Source of the DNA: G963662905 sp963662905
Lineage (GTDB): Bacteria > Bacteroidota > Bacteroidia > Bacteroidales > WRLA01
Length of the DNA: 64,000 nt
Assembly (NCBI GenBank): GCA_963662905.2
Contig: CAXXFD010000002.1
Coordinates: 124,001 to 188,000 of the forward strand
Direction of reading: 5' to 3'
Part shown: piece by piece, positions 26,065-36,500 of the stretch
Numbering within the stretch: position 1 is the first letter of the stretch
Layout of the letters: every line of letters starts with the position of its first letter
Notes under the pieces: generated by a model
Databases searched by the model: none
Told to the model about the DNA's origin: nothing
What the model saw: the letters and a program-made list of their open reading frames with translations, nothing else
Translations under genes and position numbers: made by a program

Positions 26065-26748
26065 TTACAGGCGGTTAAAATCTTCTTCAGCAAGATAACC
26101 CGAGAAACGTGACTTTGTTTTAAGCCTGCCACTTTCAAGAAAAGTATCTAATTTCCCTTTTACCGACGCATTTTGGTTAAAATACCGGATAGCAATGGCA
26201 AAACCGGTATGTTCGGCATGAAGCACGGCACCATTGCTATCCTTTATAAAAAATTTACCTTCCTTAAGGTTATCATTTCCAGAAGAAACGCCATATTTAT
26301 CCATTAAGGAAGAAAACAACTTATCACTGTCCAGTTTACGGGCATCTGAGAAATAATACTCGCCCATAAAAAACTCATTATCCACAAAATAGTAATTCTC
26401 CCTTGTTTTTGTTGAGAAAAACTCTGTAAGGTAACCAAAGGATTTGATTTCGACTCCCTGCTCTTTCGTAACTGAATAAAAATCAGGTTTCCCTTTTTGC
26501 CGAAGCAGGTTCTTGTACTTTATGAAAAAATCAGAAGAGGCAAATTTAATGGATTGTTTGGTTTTAAGTTCGGGAAGATTATCGCGATTTTCAAAAAACT
26601 TAATAAAGTGGATCACAACATCATCCTCATAACAAGGCTTAAAAGGACTTCTCCGATTGTAGTCCTTATGAACCTGCACGTAATCATAGCTATAAGTGCC
26701 TTTGAACAAACGTACTATAAACTGATCAAACCAAAACATAGATACCAT
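26065..26748 (-). CDS. protein of unknown function, tandem paralogue
   Basis: 227 residues, first gene of the two-gene unit with 25303-26034. It starts MVSMFWFDQFIVRLFKG and shares the block order listed for its paralogue (DDVVIHFIKFF, KGKPDFYSV, FFMGEYYF, AIRYFNQN). Unlike the downstream copy it lacks a clear long hydrophobic N-terminal span, so it may be cytoplasmic or only peripherally attached. It lies 22 bp downstream of the acyl-CoA dehydrogenase start on the opposite side of that gene's promoter region, and no shared role with fatty-acid oxidation is implied. The function is unknown. Confidence 0.75.
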   Translation of the reverse strand: MVSMFWFDQFIVRLFKGTYSYDYVQVHKDYNRRSPFKPCYEDDVVIHFIKFFENRDNLPELKTKQSIKFASSDFFIKYKNLLRQKGKPDFYSVTKEQGVEIKSFGYLTEFFSTKTRENYYFVDNEFFMGEYYFSDARKLDSDKLFSSLMDKYGVSSGNDNLKEGKFFIKDSNGAVLHAEHTGFAIAIRYFNQNASVKGKLDTFLESGRLKTKSRFSGYLAEEDFNRL

Positions 26749-26770
26749 TTTAATTGCCGGACAAATCTAA

Positions 26771-28474
26771 CTAAAATTTGAAGCCACCTAAGCTTTTATC
26801 ATCAAAAGTTTCGATAAACTTAAGGTGTTCGGCGCATTTTGCTCCGGCATACTGAACAAATATTCCGGCAGAACGGCTGTAATCCTCTGTCCTGTTGGCA
26901 TCCTGAACCAATAGGTGACCCATAATGATATATCCGGCTATTTCCACCAAACGACGTGCATGGAAATCCCAAAGCTCTGAATCTTCCTTTTCCTGGACAA
27001 ATTTAACGATACGTTCATATTGCAGGCTCAGATCCGTAAGTGTTTTGATAAGATATTCCAGCTCAGGTTTTACTTTCATTGCCTGATATTCCTGCATTGC
27101 TTTCAGGAAAGCGCCATTACCAACACCACGGATTGCCGCAACAACCTGCAGTTGCGATGTTCCTTCGTAAATAGTAGTAATACGTGCATCACGGTAGATA
27201 CGTTCAATCGGGAAATCTTTCATGAAACCTGTTCCACCATGCACCTGAAGGGAATCATATGCAATTTCGTTAGAATATTCACTACTAAAAAGTTTAAGCA
27301 GCGGTGTAAAAATATCGGCCAGTTTCTGGTATTTTTTCAGTTCCAGACGTTCTTCTTTTTCCAAACGCCTCCCTTCCTGAAGGTGGGTATATGTTTTATA
27401 GATATCTACAAAACGGCTTGTTTCATAAAGAAGTGAGCGAATAGCATCGGTTTTGACGCGCATCATGGTCAGCATTTCGTAAACCGCAGGATATTTGATA
27501 ATCGCTTTTCCAAACTGTTCGCGTTCTTCAGCATATTTCAATGCTTCGCGATAAGCGGCTTCGGCAATACCTACTGATTGTGCACCAACGCCCAAGCGTG
27601 CCGAGTTCATCAAAGCCATTACATACTTGATCAGGCCCATTTTTCGGTCGCCAATCAGTTTAGCCGGAGCATTATTGAATACCAGCTCACAGGTTGGAGA
27701 ACCTTTGATTCCCAGTTTATTTTCGATACGGCGCACTGTAACCGCCTGTTCTGCACGGTCATATACAAATAATGACAGGCCGCGAGCGTCGCTGGTTCCT
27801 TCTTCGGAACGTGCCAAAACAAGTGAAACATCGGCATCACCATTGGTAATGAAGCGCTTCACACCATTTAGGAACCACTGATCTTTATTGGCATCGTAAG
27901 TCGCTTTCAGCTGAACGCTCTGAAGGTCGGAACCGGCATCCGGCTCGGTGAGGTCCATCGCAGCCGTAGCACCTTTTTCGAAGCGGGGCAGGAATTCATT
28001 TTTAATTTCCTCGGAGCCAAATTCGTGAATAGTTTCAGCACAGTCCTGCAATCCCCAGATATTGGCGAATCCGGCATCGGCACGGGATACGATTTCTGCA
28101 GCCATTACATAAGGTACAATGGAAAAATTAAGACCGCCATATTTACGCGGCAGTGACATCCCAATTAGGCCGGCATTTACCAGTGCATCGTAGTTTTCCT
28201 GCGTACCGCGTGCATAAATCACTTCGTTATTTACGATTTTGGGTCCTTCATGATCCACTGATTCGGCATTTTCTGCGATGATATCACCACAAATTTCACC
28301 TACAATTTCCAGGGTTTTGTCGTAGCTGTCGAGAGCATCCTCAAAATCCTGCGGAGCATAATCGTATTTATCCTTGTCCTCGTAGGCATTCTCTTTGAGG
28401 GCTACAATTTTTTCCATCAAGGGATGTTCGAGATGGAATTTCAGGTTTTTATTATCGGTATAAAAATTAGCCAT
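26771..28474 (-). CDS. acyl-CoA dehydrogenase family protein (ETF-linked)
   Basis: 567 residues, longer than the classic 380 because of an N-terminal extension and a roughly 120-residue C-terminal helical domain. It oxidises acyl-CoA to 2-enoyl-CoA using FAD. Motifs are MDLTEPDAGSDLQSVQLKA (flavin/substrate region), NGVKRFITNGD, REQFGKAIIKYPAVYEMLTM, and SLQVHGGTGFMKDFPIERIY followed by TTIYEGTSQLQ, whose Glu is the expected catalytic base. The two genes upstream encode both subunits of its electron acceptor, ETF, at spacings of 21 and 19 bp. They almost certainly form one operon passing electrons to the quinone pool. The acyl chain preferred cannot be told from sequence. Confidence 0.93.
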   Translation of the reverse strand: MANFYTDNKNLKFHLEHPLMEKIVALKENAYEDKDKYDYAPQDFEDALDSYDKTLEIVGEICGDIIAENAESVDHEGPKIVNNEVIYARGTQENYDALVNAGLIGMSLPRKYGGLNFSIVPYVMAAEIVSRADAGFANIWGLQDCAETIHEFGSEEIKNEFLPRFEKGATAAMDLTEPDAGSDLQSVQLKATYDANKDQWFLNGVKRFITNGDADVSLVLARSEEGTSDARGLSLFVYDRAEQAVTVRRIENKLGIKGSPTCELVFNNAPAKLIGDRKMGLIKYVMALMNSARLGVGAQSVGIAEAAYREALKYAEEREQFGKAIIKYPAVYEMLTMMRVKTDAIRSLLYETSRFVDIYKTYTHLQEGRRLEKEERLELKKYQKLADIFTPLLKLFSSEYSNEIAYDSLQVHGGTGFMKDFPIERIYRDARITTIYEGTSQLQVVAAIRGVGNGAFLKAMQEYQAMKVKPELEYLIKTLTDLSLQYERIVKFVQEKEDSELWDFHARRLVEIAGYIIMGHLLVQDANRTEDYSRSAGIFVQYAGAKCAEHLKFIETFDDKSLGGFKF

Positions 28475-28495
28475 TTTCTGAATCGTCTAAATTGA

Positions 28496-29518
28496 TTACT
28501 TGGTATTTTTCTTATAAAGGCGGATCATTTTGGGCAGTATTTCAGCCACATCGCCAATGATTGTATAATCCGCAATAGCGTTGATAGGCGCATCCGGATC
28601 ATTATTGATGGAGATAATTTTGGACGACTGGTCCATTCCTGCACGATGCTGCACTGCGCCGGAAATTCCGCAGGCGATATAAAGTTTAGGACGAACAGTA
28701 ACACCTGTTTGACCGATCTGGCGCTCGTGGCCAACCAAACCAGCATCCACAGCGGCGCGTGATGCTCCTACTTCGCCACCGAGCAAGTCGGCCAGTTCGT
28801 AGAGCAAGTTGAAATTTTCTTTGGAACCAACGCCATAACCTCCGGCAATAATTACCTGAGAAGCTTTGATGTTCACTTTTGGAGGCTCAATATGGCGTTC
28901 AATAATCTGAACAACAAAATCCTCATCTTTCAGGATTTCAGCAACATTAATACTTTTTAATTCGCCTTTATAACTTTCGGAAACAATCTCTTTCTTCATC
29001 ACGCCCTCACGTACCGTAGCCATTTGTGGGCGGGTTTCCGGGTTGATGATGGTTGCGATGATGTTCCCGCCAAAAGCAGGACGAATTTGATAGAGCAGTT
29101 GCGGATAATGCTTTTGCGCTTTTTTATCTTCATGTTCTCCAATGACCAGACTGGTACAATCGGCAGTAAGACCGCAGCGCAATGCAGATGCAATACGCGG
29201 TGCCAGGTCGCGGCCTACAGATGTTGCTCCAAAGAGCGCTATTTCCGGTTTTTCCTGCTCAAAAACAGTGCGCACAATTGCGGCATGCGGTAATGTAGCA
29301 TAAGGGAAAAGGCCTTCCATATCGGCTTTATGCACAACATCAACGCCAAAAGGGAACACTTCTGCTTCAATGCCTTCAATACCGGTTCCGGCGACAATTG
29401 CTTCGAGTTTTACTTTCAATTCGTCGGCAAGCGTACGGCCTTTTGTAAGAAGTTCGAGGCTTACGTCGGCTATATGCTTCTCTTCTGTGACTTCACAATA
29501 TACAAATACGTTATTCAC
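28496..29518 (-). CDS. etfA: electron transfer flavoprotein subunit alpha
   Basis: 340 residues. It binds FAD and carries electrons from the acyl-CoA dehydrogenase to the membrane. The C-terminal FAD domain shows SQVIIAGGYGVGSKENFNLL, GGEVGASRAAVDAGLVGHER, QIGQTGVTVRPKLYIACGIS, GAVQHRAGM and INNDPDAPI, all diagnostic of EtfA. The N-terminal alpha/beta domain contains DLAPRIASALRCGLTADCT. It sits between etfB and the dehydrogenase gene on the same strand with short gaps, consistent with a single transcript. Confidence 0.96.
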   Translation of the reverse strand: MNNVFVYCEVTEEKHIADVSLELLTKGRTLADELKVKLEAIVAGTGIEGIEAEVFPFGVDVVHKADMEGLFPYATLPHAAIVRTVFEQEKPEIALFGATSVGRDLAPRIASALRCGLTADCTSLVIGEHEDKKAQKHYPQLLYQIRPAFGGNIIATIINPETRPQMATVREGVMKKEIVSESYKGELKSINVAEILKDEDFVVQIIERHIEPPKVNIKASQVIIAGGYGVGSKENFNLLYELADLLGGEVGASRAAVDAGLVGHERQIGQTGVTVRPKLYIACGISGAVQHRAGMDQSSKIISINNDPDAPINAIADYTIIGDVAEILPKMIRLYKKNTK

Positions 29519-29537
29519 TTTCTTCTTTTTTAAGTTA

Positions 29538-30407
29538 TTAGCCGATTACGTGGCTTGCAATTAATTCTTTCATTAACAGGTCGATATCATCTGCGCTGTC
29601 GGTAAGCACTTTGGTTTCTTTGGCTTTGAAGACAACGTTTTCGATGGCTTTTACCTTGGTTGGAGAACCCGATAGGCCAAGCTGCTCCACATCGGCCAGG
29701 ATATCTTCCACAGACCATTCCTCTATATTAAGATATGGGCGCTGACGCAGTTCCGTATAATCTTTGGTTTCGCTTTGAAGCTCAGTAACGGTTCTGGCGT
29801 GTTTAAATTTCATCATCAGTTTGGCATGGCGCGGACGGCAATCAGGAGCTGAACTGTGCACGGTAACTGTGAGAGGCATTGCGCTGCTTACCGTTTCCAC
29901 ACCACGTTCGAGCCTGCGCTTAATGGTCAGCTTTTCTGTAGTGGCTTCCACCAGTTCCTCGGCATATGTAACCTGCGGCATATTCAGTTTTTCGGCTGTT
30001 TGCGGGCCAACCTGAGCTGTATCGCCATCAATAGCCTGACGTCCGGCAACAACCACATCAACTTTGCCCAGTTTTTTCACTGCCAAAGCAAGTGCATAAC
30101 TGGTAGCCAAAGTATCAGAACCGGCAAATTTACGGTCGGTAATCAGATAACCTTTATCAGCACCACGGTAGAGCGATTCACGGATCACTTCGCTGGCACG
30201 GTAAGGCCCCATAGTAAGGATAATTACTTCCGATCCGGGCATCTGATCTTTCACGCGCAAAGCAAATTCGAGCGCATTGAGGTCTTCCGGATTATAAATA
30301 GCAGGCAGGGCTGCTCTGTTAACTGTGCCATCGGCTTTCATTGCATCTTTCCCCACATTTCTTGTGTCGGGCACCTGTTTGGCAAGAACAACAATTTTTA
30401 AACTCAT
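29538..30407 (-). CDS. etfB: electron transfer flavoprotein subunit beta
   Basis: 289 residues, first gene of the etfB-etfA-acyl-CoA dehydrogenase operon. Characteristic EtfB stretches are VVLAKQVPDTRNVGKDAMKA, NPEDLNALEFALRVKD, ADKGYLITDRKFAGSDTLAT, VVAGRQAIDGDTAQVGPQTA and LTVHSSAPDCRPRHAKLMMK (residues around the AMP site). It pairs with EtfA to hold FAD and AMP. A well-formed TTTG/TAnnTTTG promoter lies about 45 bp upstream. Confidence 0.96.
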   Translation of the reverse strand: MSLKIVVLAKQVPDTRNVGKDAMKADGTVNRAALPAIYNPEDLNALEFALRVKDQMPGSEVIILTMGPYRASEVIRESLYRGADKGYLITDRKFAGSDTLATSYALALAVKKLGKVDVVVAGRQAIDGDTAQVGPQTAEKLNMPQVTYAEELVEATTEKLTIKRRLERGVETVSSAMPLTVTVHSSAPDCRPRHAKLMMKFKHARTVTELQSETKDYTELRQRPYLNIEEWSVEDILADVEQLGLSGSPTKVKAIENVVFKAKETKVLTDSADDIDLLMKELIASHVIG

Positions 30408-30450
30408 ATATTCTTAATATTATCGCTTATTTTCTCGCTTTTAAGACGTG

Positions 30451-30480
30451 CAAAGATAACAAATAATGGTATTCGGCAAA
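30451..30480 (-). promoter_or_regulatory. promoter of the etfB-etfA-acyl-CoA dehydrogenase operon
   Basis: On the minus strand TTTG (complement of 30477-30480) is followed after 18 bp by TATCTTTG (complement of 30451-30458), an almost ideal Bacteroidota promoter. Confidence 0.75.
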
Positions 30481-30571
30481 GCCTTAACCAACAATCTGAA
30501 AGTAAGATATTTATATAACTTAAAACCAATATCGCACGGAATAGGATGAGCCAGAACAAATAATTTTTCCC

Positions 30572-30579
30572 TACCTTTG
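30572..30579 (+). promoter_or_regulatory. -7 element of the cyclase gene
   Basis: TACCTTTG fits TAnnTTTG and lies 24 bp before the ATG at 30603. No clear -33 TTTG is seen. Confidence 0.45.
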
Positions 30580-30602
30580 AAAATCAGGAAAAACACTACA
30601 CC

Positions 30603-31619
30603 ATGCTCAAAGAACATATTTCACGCTCGCTGTTTCCCTTCCTTTTGTCGGGAGTTTTGACCGGTACTTTTGTATATGTTTTCATCGACGGCACCCTTGC
30701 TTCCCTCCTGCTCTTTTGCCTGATGGGCTGGATGTGCTATACCAGTATATACTTATATTCAGCAATTTACAATGCACAACTACGACCTCACCTGCCGGTT
30801 TATGCTTCCGTTTTGATCAATTCGGTTGTTTCTGTTTTACTGATTTACATCAACCTTATCATTATCATTGGTTTGGTAAATCCAAATGGTATTTTATATG
30901 TTTTTGCGCATTGGCGCGATACCCTTTTAAACCCATCCATCCAGCAGGGCATGATTTTCGGTCTGGCACTAAGTATTGCGATTAATGTTTATCTGAGCAT
31001 ATCCGAACTTTTCGGACAACGCAACCTGATCAACCTGGTTTTGGGACGCTACAGCAAAGCCCATGAAGTAGAACGCGTTTTTATGTTTGCCGATTTAAAA
31101 GATTCGACAAGCATAGCGGAGCAATTGGGGCACAAACGTTTCCTCGATTTGCTCAATGCGGTTTTTGAAGATATGAGCAAAGCCATTTCGAAACATAAAG
31201 GCCAGATTTACAAATATGTGGGCGATGAAATCATCATTGTTTGGAAGCCCCGTGAAGCCTTTAAAAAAGCCGCATGCCTGCAAACTTTTATTGATATGGA
31301 TGCCAATATCCGAAAGCGAAAAGCATTTTACGCGGCAAAATTTGGAATCGTCCCTGAGTTCAAAGCCGGGCTGCATGGCGGATTTGCCATTACGGGCGAA
31401 CTGGGCTATTTCCGCAAAGAAATCACCTTCCTCGGCGATGTAGTCAACACCACCGCCCGCATCGAAGGCGAATGCAACCGCCTGAACCAAAAGCTGGTAT
31501 ATTCGGAATACATTGCTTCCAGAACTAATGTTCCCGAAGGTTTTGAACAAATTGAACTGGGAGAGCATCAGTTGAGAGGAAAGAGCGGTGGAATTAGATT
31601 GTTTGGGATACAGCCTTAA
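30603..31619 (+). CDS. membrane-bound class III adenylate/guanylate cyclase
   Basis: 338 residues. Four or so hydrophobic spans occupy residues 1-140, followed by a class III nucleotidyl cyclase domain (about 158-335). The two metal-binding aspartates lie in VFMFADLKDST and IYKYVGDEIIIVW. The purine-specifying segment is FKAGLHGGFA, and the transition-state stabilising Asn/Arg are in FLGDVVNTTARIEGEC. RGKSGGIRLFGI closes the domain. The sequence supports a catalytically competent enzyme making cAMP (or cGMP) at the inner membrane, dimerising through the catalytic domain. No cyclic-nucleotide-binding protein lies nearby, so its target is unknown. Confidence 0.9.
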   Translation: MLKEHISRSLFPFLLSGVLTGTFVYVFIDGTLASLLLFCLMGWMCYTSIYLYSAIYNAQLRPHLPVYASVLINSVVSVLLIYINLIIIIGLVNPNGILYVFAHWRDTLLNPSIQQGMIFGLALSIAINVYLSISELFGQRNLINLVLGRYSKAHEVERVFMFADLKDSTSIAEQLGHKRFLDLLNAVFEDMSKAISKHKGQIYKYVGDEIIIVWKPREAFKKAACLQTFIDMDANIRKRKAFYAAKFGIVPEFKAGLHGGFAITGELGYFRKEITFLGDVVNTTARIEGECNRLNQKLVYSEYIASRTNVPEGFEQIELGEHQLRGKSGGIRLFGIQP

Positions 31620-31711
31620 TTGGTATAGGAAGGCATAAAACTTTTAGCCAGTATTCAGAAAAGTACGTAATTTAGCGTTTTACAAAAAAGGATGGCTTCC
31701 AATCATTCTTT

Positions 31712-31719
31712 TAACTTTG
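31712..31719 (+). promoter_or_regulatory. -7 element upstream of the AAA/DUF4276/EndoQ-UvrD unit
   Basis: TAACTTTG matches TAnnTTTG and predicts a short leader of about 25 nt before the ATG at 31748. No -33 TTTG is obvious. Confidence 0.4.
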
Positions 31720-31747
31720 ATTATGATTTTTTGTACATTAGAAAAAT

Positions 31748-32851
31748 ATGAATGAAAACACAATACGGCTTGAATCACTTAGCATTAAAGGCTGGTGCTC
31801 AATAAAGGATTTAGAGGAATTTAAACCGGAAAAAATAAATGTGTTAATTGGCCCCAACGGCGCTGGCAAAAGTAATTTTATAGGTTTCTTTGACCTGCTG
31901 AGCTGGATGCTATCAGGAAGATTACAAGAACGGATAACCCAGCTAGGCGGATCAAGTGATATTCTTTTTGATGGCCCGGAAATTACGCAACATCTTAAAT
32001 GTGGAATAACCATTAAAACGACTGCTGGTATAAATCAGTATAAGTTTACACTTCAATTTGCCAAGCCGGACAGGTTATATTTTGCGGAAGAAGCATACCG
32101 TTTTAGCAGGAATGATCGTGATACCAAAGCTGAATGGAATTATTTGGGTGGAGGACATACCGAGGCCAGAATTATTGAACGCACCTCAACAACAGCAAAA
32201 GTGGTCAGAAACCTGCTAAAAAAATTTATTGTTTATCAGTTTCACAATACATCAGATACAGCCGGTATGAGGCTGAAATGGAATTTGGAAGATGGAAGGT
32301 GGCTGAAGGCTAATGCTCAGAATTTAGGCAGCTTCCTGCATAGGATAATGCTAAATGATGAAGGATACTATTTACGTATTGTAAAATATATTCGAGCGAT
32401 ATTACCATTTTTCGATGATTTTGAACTGTATCCTGAAGGCGATTATGTAATGCTTCGATGGAAAGAAAAAGGCTCAATAAAAATTTTCAATGCAGGACAA
32501 GCTTCTGATGGTATGTTGCGGGCTATTGCCTTAATTGCAATGCTTGCCCAGAACCCGAATGACCTGCCTGCTGTTTTGTTTCTTGATGAACCAGAATTAG
32601 GACTTCATCCAGCAGCTATTGATGTTGTAGCCGGATTAATCAAAGCTGCTTCTCAACATTGCCAGATCTTACTAGCAACACAATCGGTTAGTTTGGTAAA
32701 TAATTTTACAGCTGACGATCTGGTTGTAATAGAGCGCAAAGGGCGAGATTCCCGATATCATCGTTACTCATCCAAAGAACTGTCTGCTTATTTGGAAGAT
32801 TTTACAACAGGTGAGCTTTGGGAACATAATATCATAGGGGGCAAACCATGA
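31748..32851 (+). CDS. AAA (AAA_21-type, OLD/ABC-like) ATPase
   Basis: 367 residues. Walker A is IGPNGAGKSNFIGFF (about residues 34-48), an ABC-like signature is NAGQASDGMLRAIALIA (about 247-263), and Walker B is VLFLDEPELGLHP (about 278-290). A D-loop/H-loop region follows (ILLATQSVSLVNNF). This is the ATPase class found in OLD, Gabija-, PARIS- and retron-type defence proteins, where it clamps DNA or senses invaders and controls a nuclease. Its stop overlaps the next start (ATGA, 32848-32851), so the two products are translationally coupled. The partner has a TOPRIM-like motif, which in single-chain OLD proteins is fused to this ATPase. A split OLD-like effector is therefore inferred; no phage test is implied by sequence. 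Confidence 0.85.
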   Translation: MNENTIRLESLSIKGWCSIKDLEEFKPEKINVLIGPNGAGKSNFIGFFDLLSWMLSGRLQERITQLGGSSDILFDGPEITQHLKCGITIKTTAGINQYKFTLQFAKPDRLYFAEEAYRFSRNDRDTKAEWNYLGGGHTEARIIERTSTTAKVVRNLLKKFIVYQFHNTSDTAGMRLKWNLEDGRWLKANAQNLGSFLHRIMLNDEGYYLRIVKYIRAILPFFDDFELYPEGDYVMLRWKEKGSIKIFNAGQASDGMLRAIALIAMLAQNPNDLPAVLFLDEPELGLHPAAIDVVAGLIKAASQHCQILLATQSVSLVNNFTADDLVVIERKGRDSRYHRYSSKELSAYLEDFTTGELWEHNIIGGKP

Positions 32852-33540
32852 AACACCTTCATATTGTAGCCGAAGGACATTCTGAGGAAGAATTCCTAAG
32901 AAAGGTTCTTACCCCATATCTTGCGAAATTTGAAGTATTCGTCTCTTGCCAACGTGTCCATACCGGAGGCACAAAAATACATCCAATTAAAGGAGGCTTG
33001 GGAAGGATTCCCAAATATCGCCCTGTTATCAGAGCAATAGAACGGTGGATTGAGGCTGATAAGGGACGTGAAGATGTTGTTTATTCAACTATGCTTGACC
33101 TCTATGCTTTCCCAAAAGATCCGGAAAGCCCTTATACCGATGATATCCGGTCAATCCCTAATAAATACGAAAGAGTAAAAAGGCTGGAAGAAGCAATGTC
33201 GGAAAAACATGGGCATCCGAGATTAATTCCTTATGTACAATTGCATGAGTTTGAAACTCTCCTTCTGGTTGATGTGGCAAGCTTAAAGATCATGTATCCA
33301 GACAGAAAAAGACAAATCGACAGACTCAAAAATGAAATCGGTGATGCAAATGTGGAACTCATTAATGACGATCCCTTATCAGCACCCTCAAAAAGAATTA
33401 TTAAAGCTGTTCCCGAACATGAATCTCAGAAAAATACGGTCGGGCCAATTGTGACAGAAGATATAGGAATCCCTCCACTGAAAGAAAAATGCAGGCATTT
33501 TAATGAGTGGATAACAAAGCTTGAAAATTTAAATAGTTAG
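32848..33540 (+). CDS. DUF4276-family protein, TOPRIM-like nuclease candidate
   Basis: 230 residues. The N-terminus MKHLHIVAEGHSEEEFLRKV carries the EGxxE glutamate signature of TOPRIM folds, and TMLDLYAFPKDPESPY supplies the following acidic motif. Later landmarks of DUF4276 are PYVQLHEFETLLLVD and PSKRIIKAVPEHESQKNTVG. The start overlaps the ATPase stop by 4 bp. DUF4276 genes commonly follow AAA_21 ATPases, and the family is thought to be the nuclease half of OLD-like pairs. Catalytic activity is inferred from the motif pattern only. A 29-bp gap leads into the EndoQ-UvrD gene on the same strand. Confidence 0.8.
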   Translation: MKHLHIVAEGHSEEEFLRKVLTPYLAKFEVFVSCQRVHTGGTKIHPIKGGLGRIPKYRPVIRAIERWIEADKGREDVVYSTMLDLYAFPKDPESPYTDDIRSIPNKYERVKRLEEAMSEKHGHPRLIPYVQLHEFETLLLVDVASLKIMYPDRKRQIDRLKNEIGDANVELINDDPLSAPSKRIIKAVPEHESQKNTVGPIVTEDIGIPPLKEKCRHFNEWITKLENLNS

Positions 33541-33569
33541 GTAAAGGCTGAGACTACACCCACCAAACC

Positions 33570-36500
33570 ATGAAATACTACGCCGATCTCCACATCCACT
33601 CACATTTCAGCATGGCGACTTCCAAAATGCTGACGCCCGAATATCTTGATCTGGCGGCACGTCAAAAAGGGATTTCTGTAGTAGGCTCAGGTGATTTCAC
33701 CCATCCGGGATGGCTGGCCGAAATGAAAGAAAAGCTCGATCCGCTCGACAATGGCCTTTTCCGTTTAAAAGACGGCCTGCGGCCGGATGTGGGGCGCAAT
33801 ATCAATGCAGATTTTCAGCCGCAATTCATCCTTACGGCGGAAATCAGCAATATCTACAAAAAGAACGGTAAAGTGCGCAAAGTCCACAATGTGGTGTTGG
33901 CACCGGATTTCCGCACAGTGGAACGCATTCAACAGAGCCTACAGCAAGGCGGTTTCAACATCACTTCCGATGGTCGCCCCATTCTCGGCCTCGATTCGCG
34001 TGACCTGCTCGAAATGCTGCTTAGCGTAGATGAACGCATTTTGCTCATCCCTGCGCACATCTGGACGCCCTGGTTTTCGGCTTTGGGCGCACGCTCCGGT
34101 TTTGATTCCATCGAAGAATGTTATGAGGATCTCAGCCAGCATATAACCGCTGTGGAAACCGGACTCTCGACCGATGCGCCGATGAACTGGATGTGCAGCA
34201 GGCTCGATAAATTCACGCTGCTCAGCAATTCCGACGCACACAGCCCCGACAAGCTGGGACGCAATGCCAATATTTTCCTGGGCGAAGCCTCTTACGACAG
34301 CATTGTACAGGCATTGGCACAGCCCGAAGGACGATTTGGCGGCACGGTGGACATGTATCCTCAGGAAGGAAAATACCACTATGCCGGACACCGCAAATGT
34401 GGCATTTGCTTTGATCCGGTGCAAACTGCCAAACATCATGGGATTTGCCCCGTATGCGGTAAAAATATCACCTTGGGCGTCATCAACCGGATTGTGGAAC
34501 TTTCCGATCGCAAAAACATAGAAGAACGCCCCAACCGAAAGGAATTTCAATACATTATCCCACTTAAAGAGATGCTTTCGGAAATTTACCAAAGCGGCAT
34601 CCAATCCAAAACCATAACAAGCCAGTACAACACAATCATACAAAACATTGCGCCAGAGCTGCCTCTGCTGCTTGAAATCAGCCTTGACGAAATTGAGGCA
34701 AAAGGCGGCAAACTTCTGGCCGAAGCCATTGGCCGTATGCGCAGCGGTCGTGTGCACATCAAAGAAGGATTTGACGGTGAATACGGCAGCATTAAGGTTT
34801 TTGAAGCCGACGAGCTGGCTTATTATCAGCAGGATATGCTTTTTTCGGGTGAAAGGAAAGCAGCTCCAAAAAAACGTCCTTTACTTAATTTTGACCTAAG
34901 TCTCTATCATGCGGCCATGAAGGATCAGAAGGAAAAAGAAGATTTAGCAGCCGAACCCAAACGAAAATATAACCATCGTTACAATGATATGCAACAAAAA
35001 GCTGTAGATCATATGGAAGGCGCTGCATTGGTGCTGGCCGGTCCGGGAACAGGCAAAACTCATGTACTGACAGGACGTATCGTGCAGATGGTCAAAGAAA
35101 AAAACATTGATCCGGGGCGCATCCTTGCCGTGACCTTCACGCGCAGGGCAGCCGGGGAAATGCGCGAACGTCTGGCTGCGCGCCTCAGCAGGGAAATCAG
35201 CAACAAAATGATGGTTTCCACCTTTCATGCGCTGGGCTTGATGTTGCTTCGGGAAAATATGCCCGGAAAAGAAATCAACATCATCAGCGACAGTAAAAAA
35301 GCAGGATTGATTGCCAGCGCTTTAGGGCTTACAAGCAAAGAAGCCAATGCTTTCTGTGAAAAAATCGCTACAGCTAAAAGTAAATCATCCTCAGAAATGG
35401 ATGATGATATCCAAATTTATGACGAAATCCTGGAAAAAAACAACCTCAACGACCTCGAAGACCTCATCCGCAAGCCCGTGCTGCTGGCCCGGCAAGATGA
35501 AGGCTTCCGGAACCTCCTGGCATTAAAATTCGATTATGTATTAATTGATGAATATCAAGATATTAACGAACAGCAATATCATTTCCTGAAACTCTTCCTG
35601 AACCGTCATCAAAACCTTTTTGCCATTGGCGATCCGCATCAGGCGATTTACGGTTTCCGCGGCGCAGATGTGGGTTTGATCCGTCGTTTCCAGGATGATT
35701 ATCCCAATGCAGAAATCTTCAACCTGGAAGTCAGCTATCGCTGTCCGGATAATTTCATCCGCGCTGCCGACAGTGTGCTCAGCGAGGATGTAAGCCAAAC
35801 CCACCACATCCTTTACGGCATGCAAAGGGACATCAAAATCAGCATCAGCGATTACGCAACCGATAAAGCCGAAGCAGAAGGAATTGCCCGGATAATCGAG
35901 GATTTATCAGGCGGGCTGCGTTTTTTCAGCATGGACAGTGGTATCAGCAAAGGCAATTTGGATACCGATCACGCTCTATCCGGCTTCGGGATATTGTGCC
36001 GCACAACGCGACAGTTCGATTGCATTGCCGAAGCGCTGAACAATCATTCCATTCCTTTTAAAAGCAGCAACGATTTGCCGCTTTTCCGCAGGAAAAACAT
36101 TGCTGAAGCTTTGGAAGCCCTGATCGGGATATACAACAAAGAAGAACAAACTCCCGAAGAATACCGGAATATCCCCTTTTTAAGTGCGCAAAACAAAATG
36201 CATGAAAACCTGCGCCTGATTTTACAGCATCAAAAAAGCATGGGTATAAAAACCGGCAAGAACGAAGAAAACCAGATTGTGCGCATCATAGCGCGATACA
36301 ATAACAATCCGCAGCTTTTGAGTGATGATATGCAACTGGGCAGCAAATGGGAAGAAATTTACCACCAAAGCGAACACGTGCACCTGATGACCATGCACGC
36401 TTCCAAAGGACTGGAATTTAAAAGTGTTTTCCTGCCCGGCCTCGAACAGCAACTGATGCCATATACTTTTTTCAGACAAGATACCGACATTGCCGAAGAA

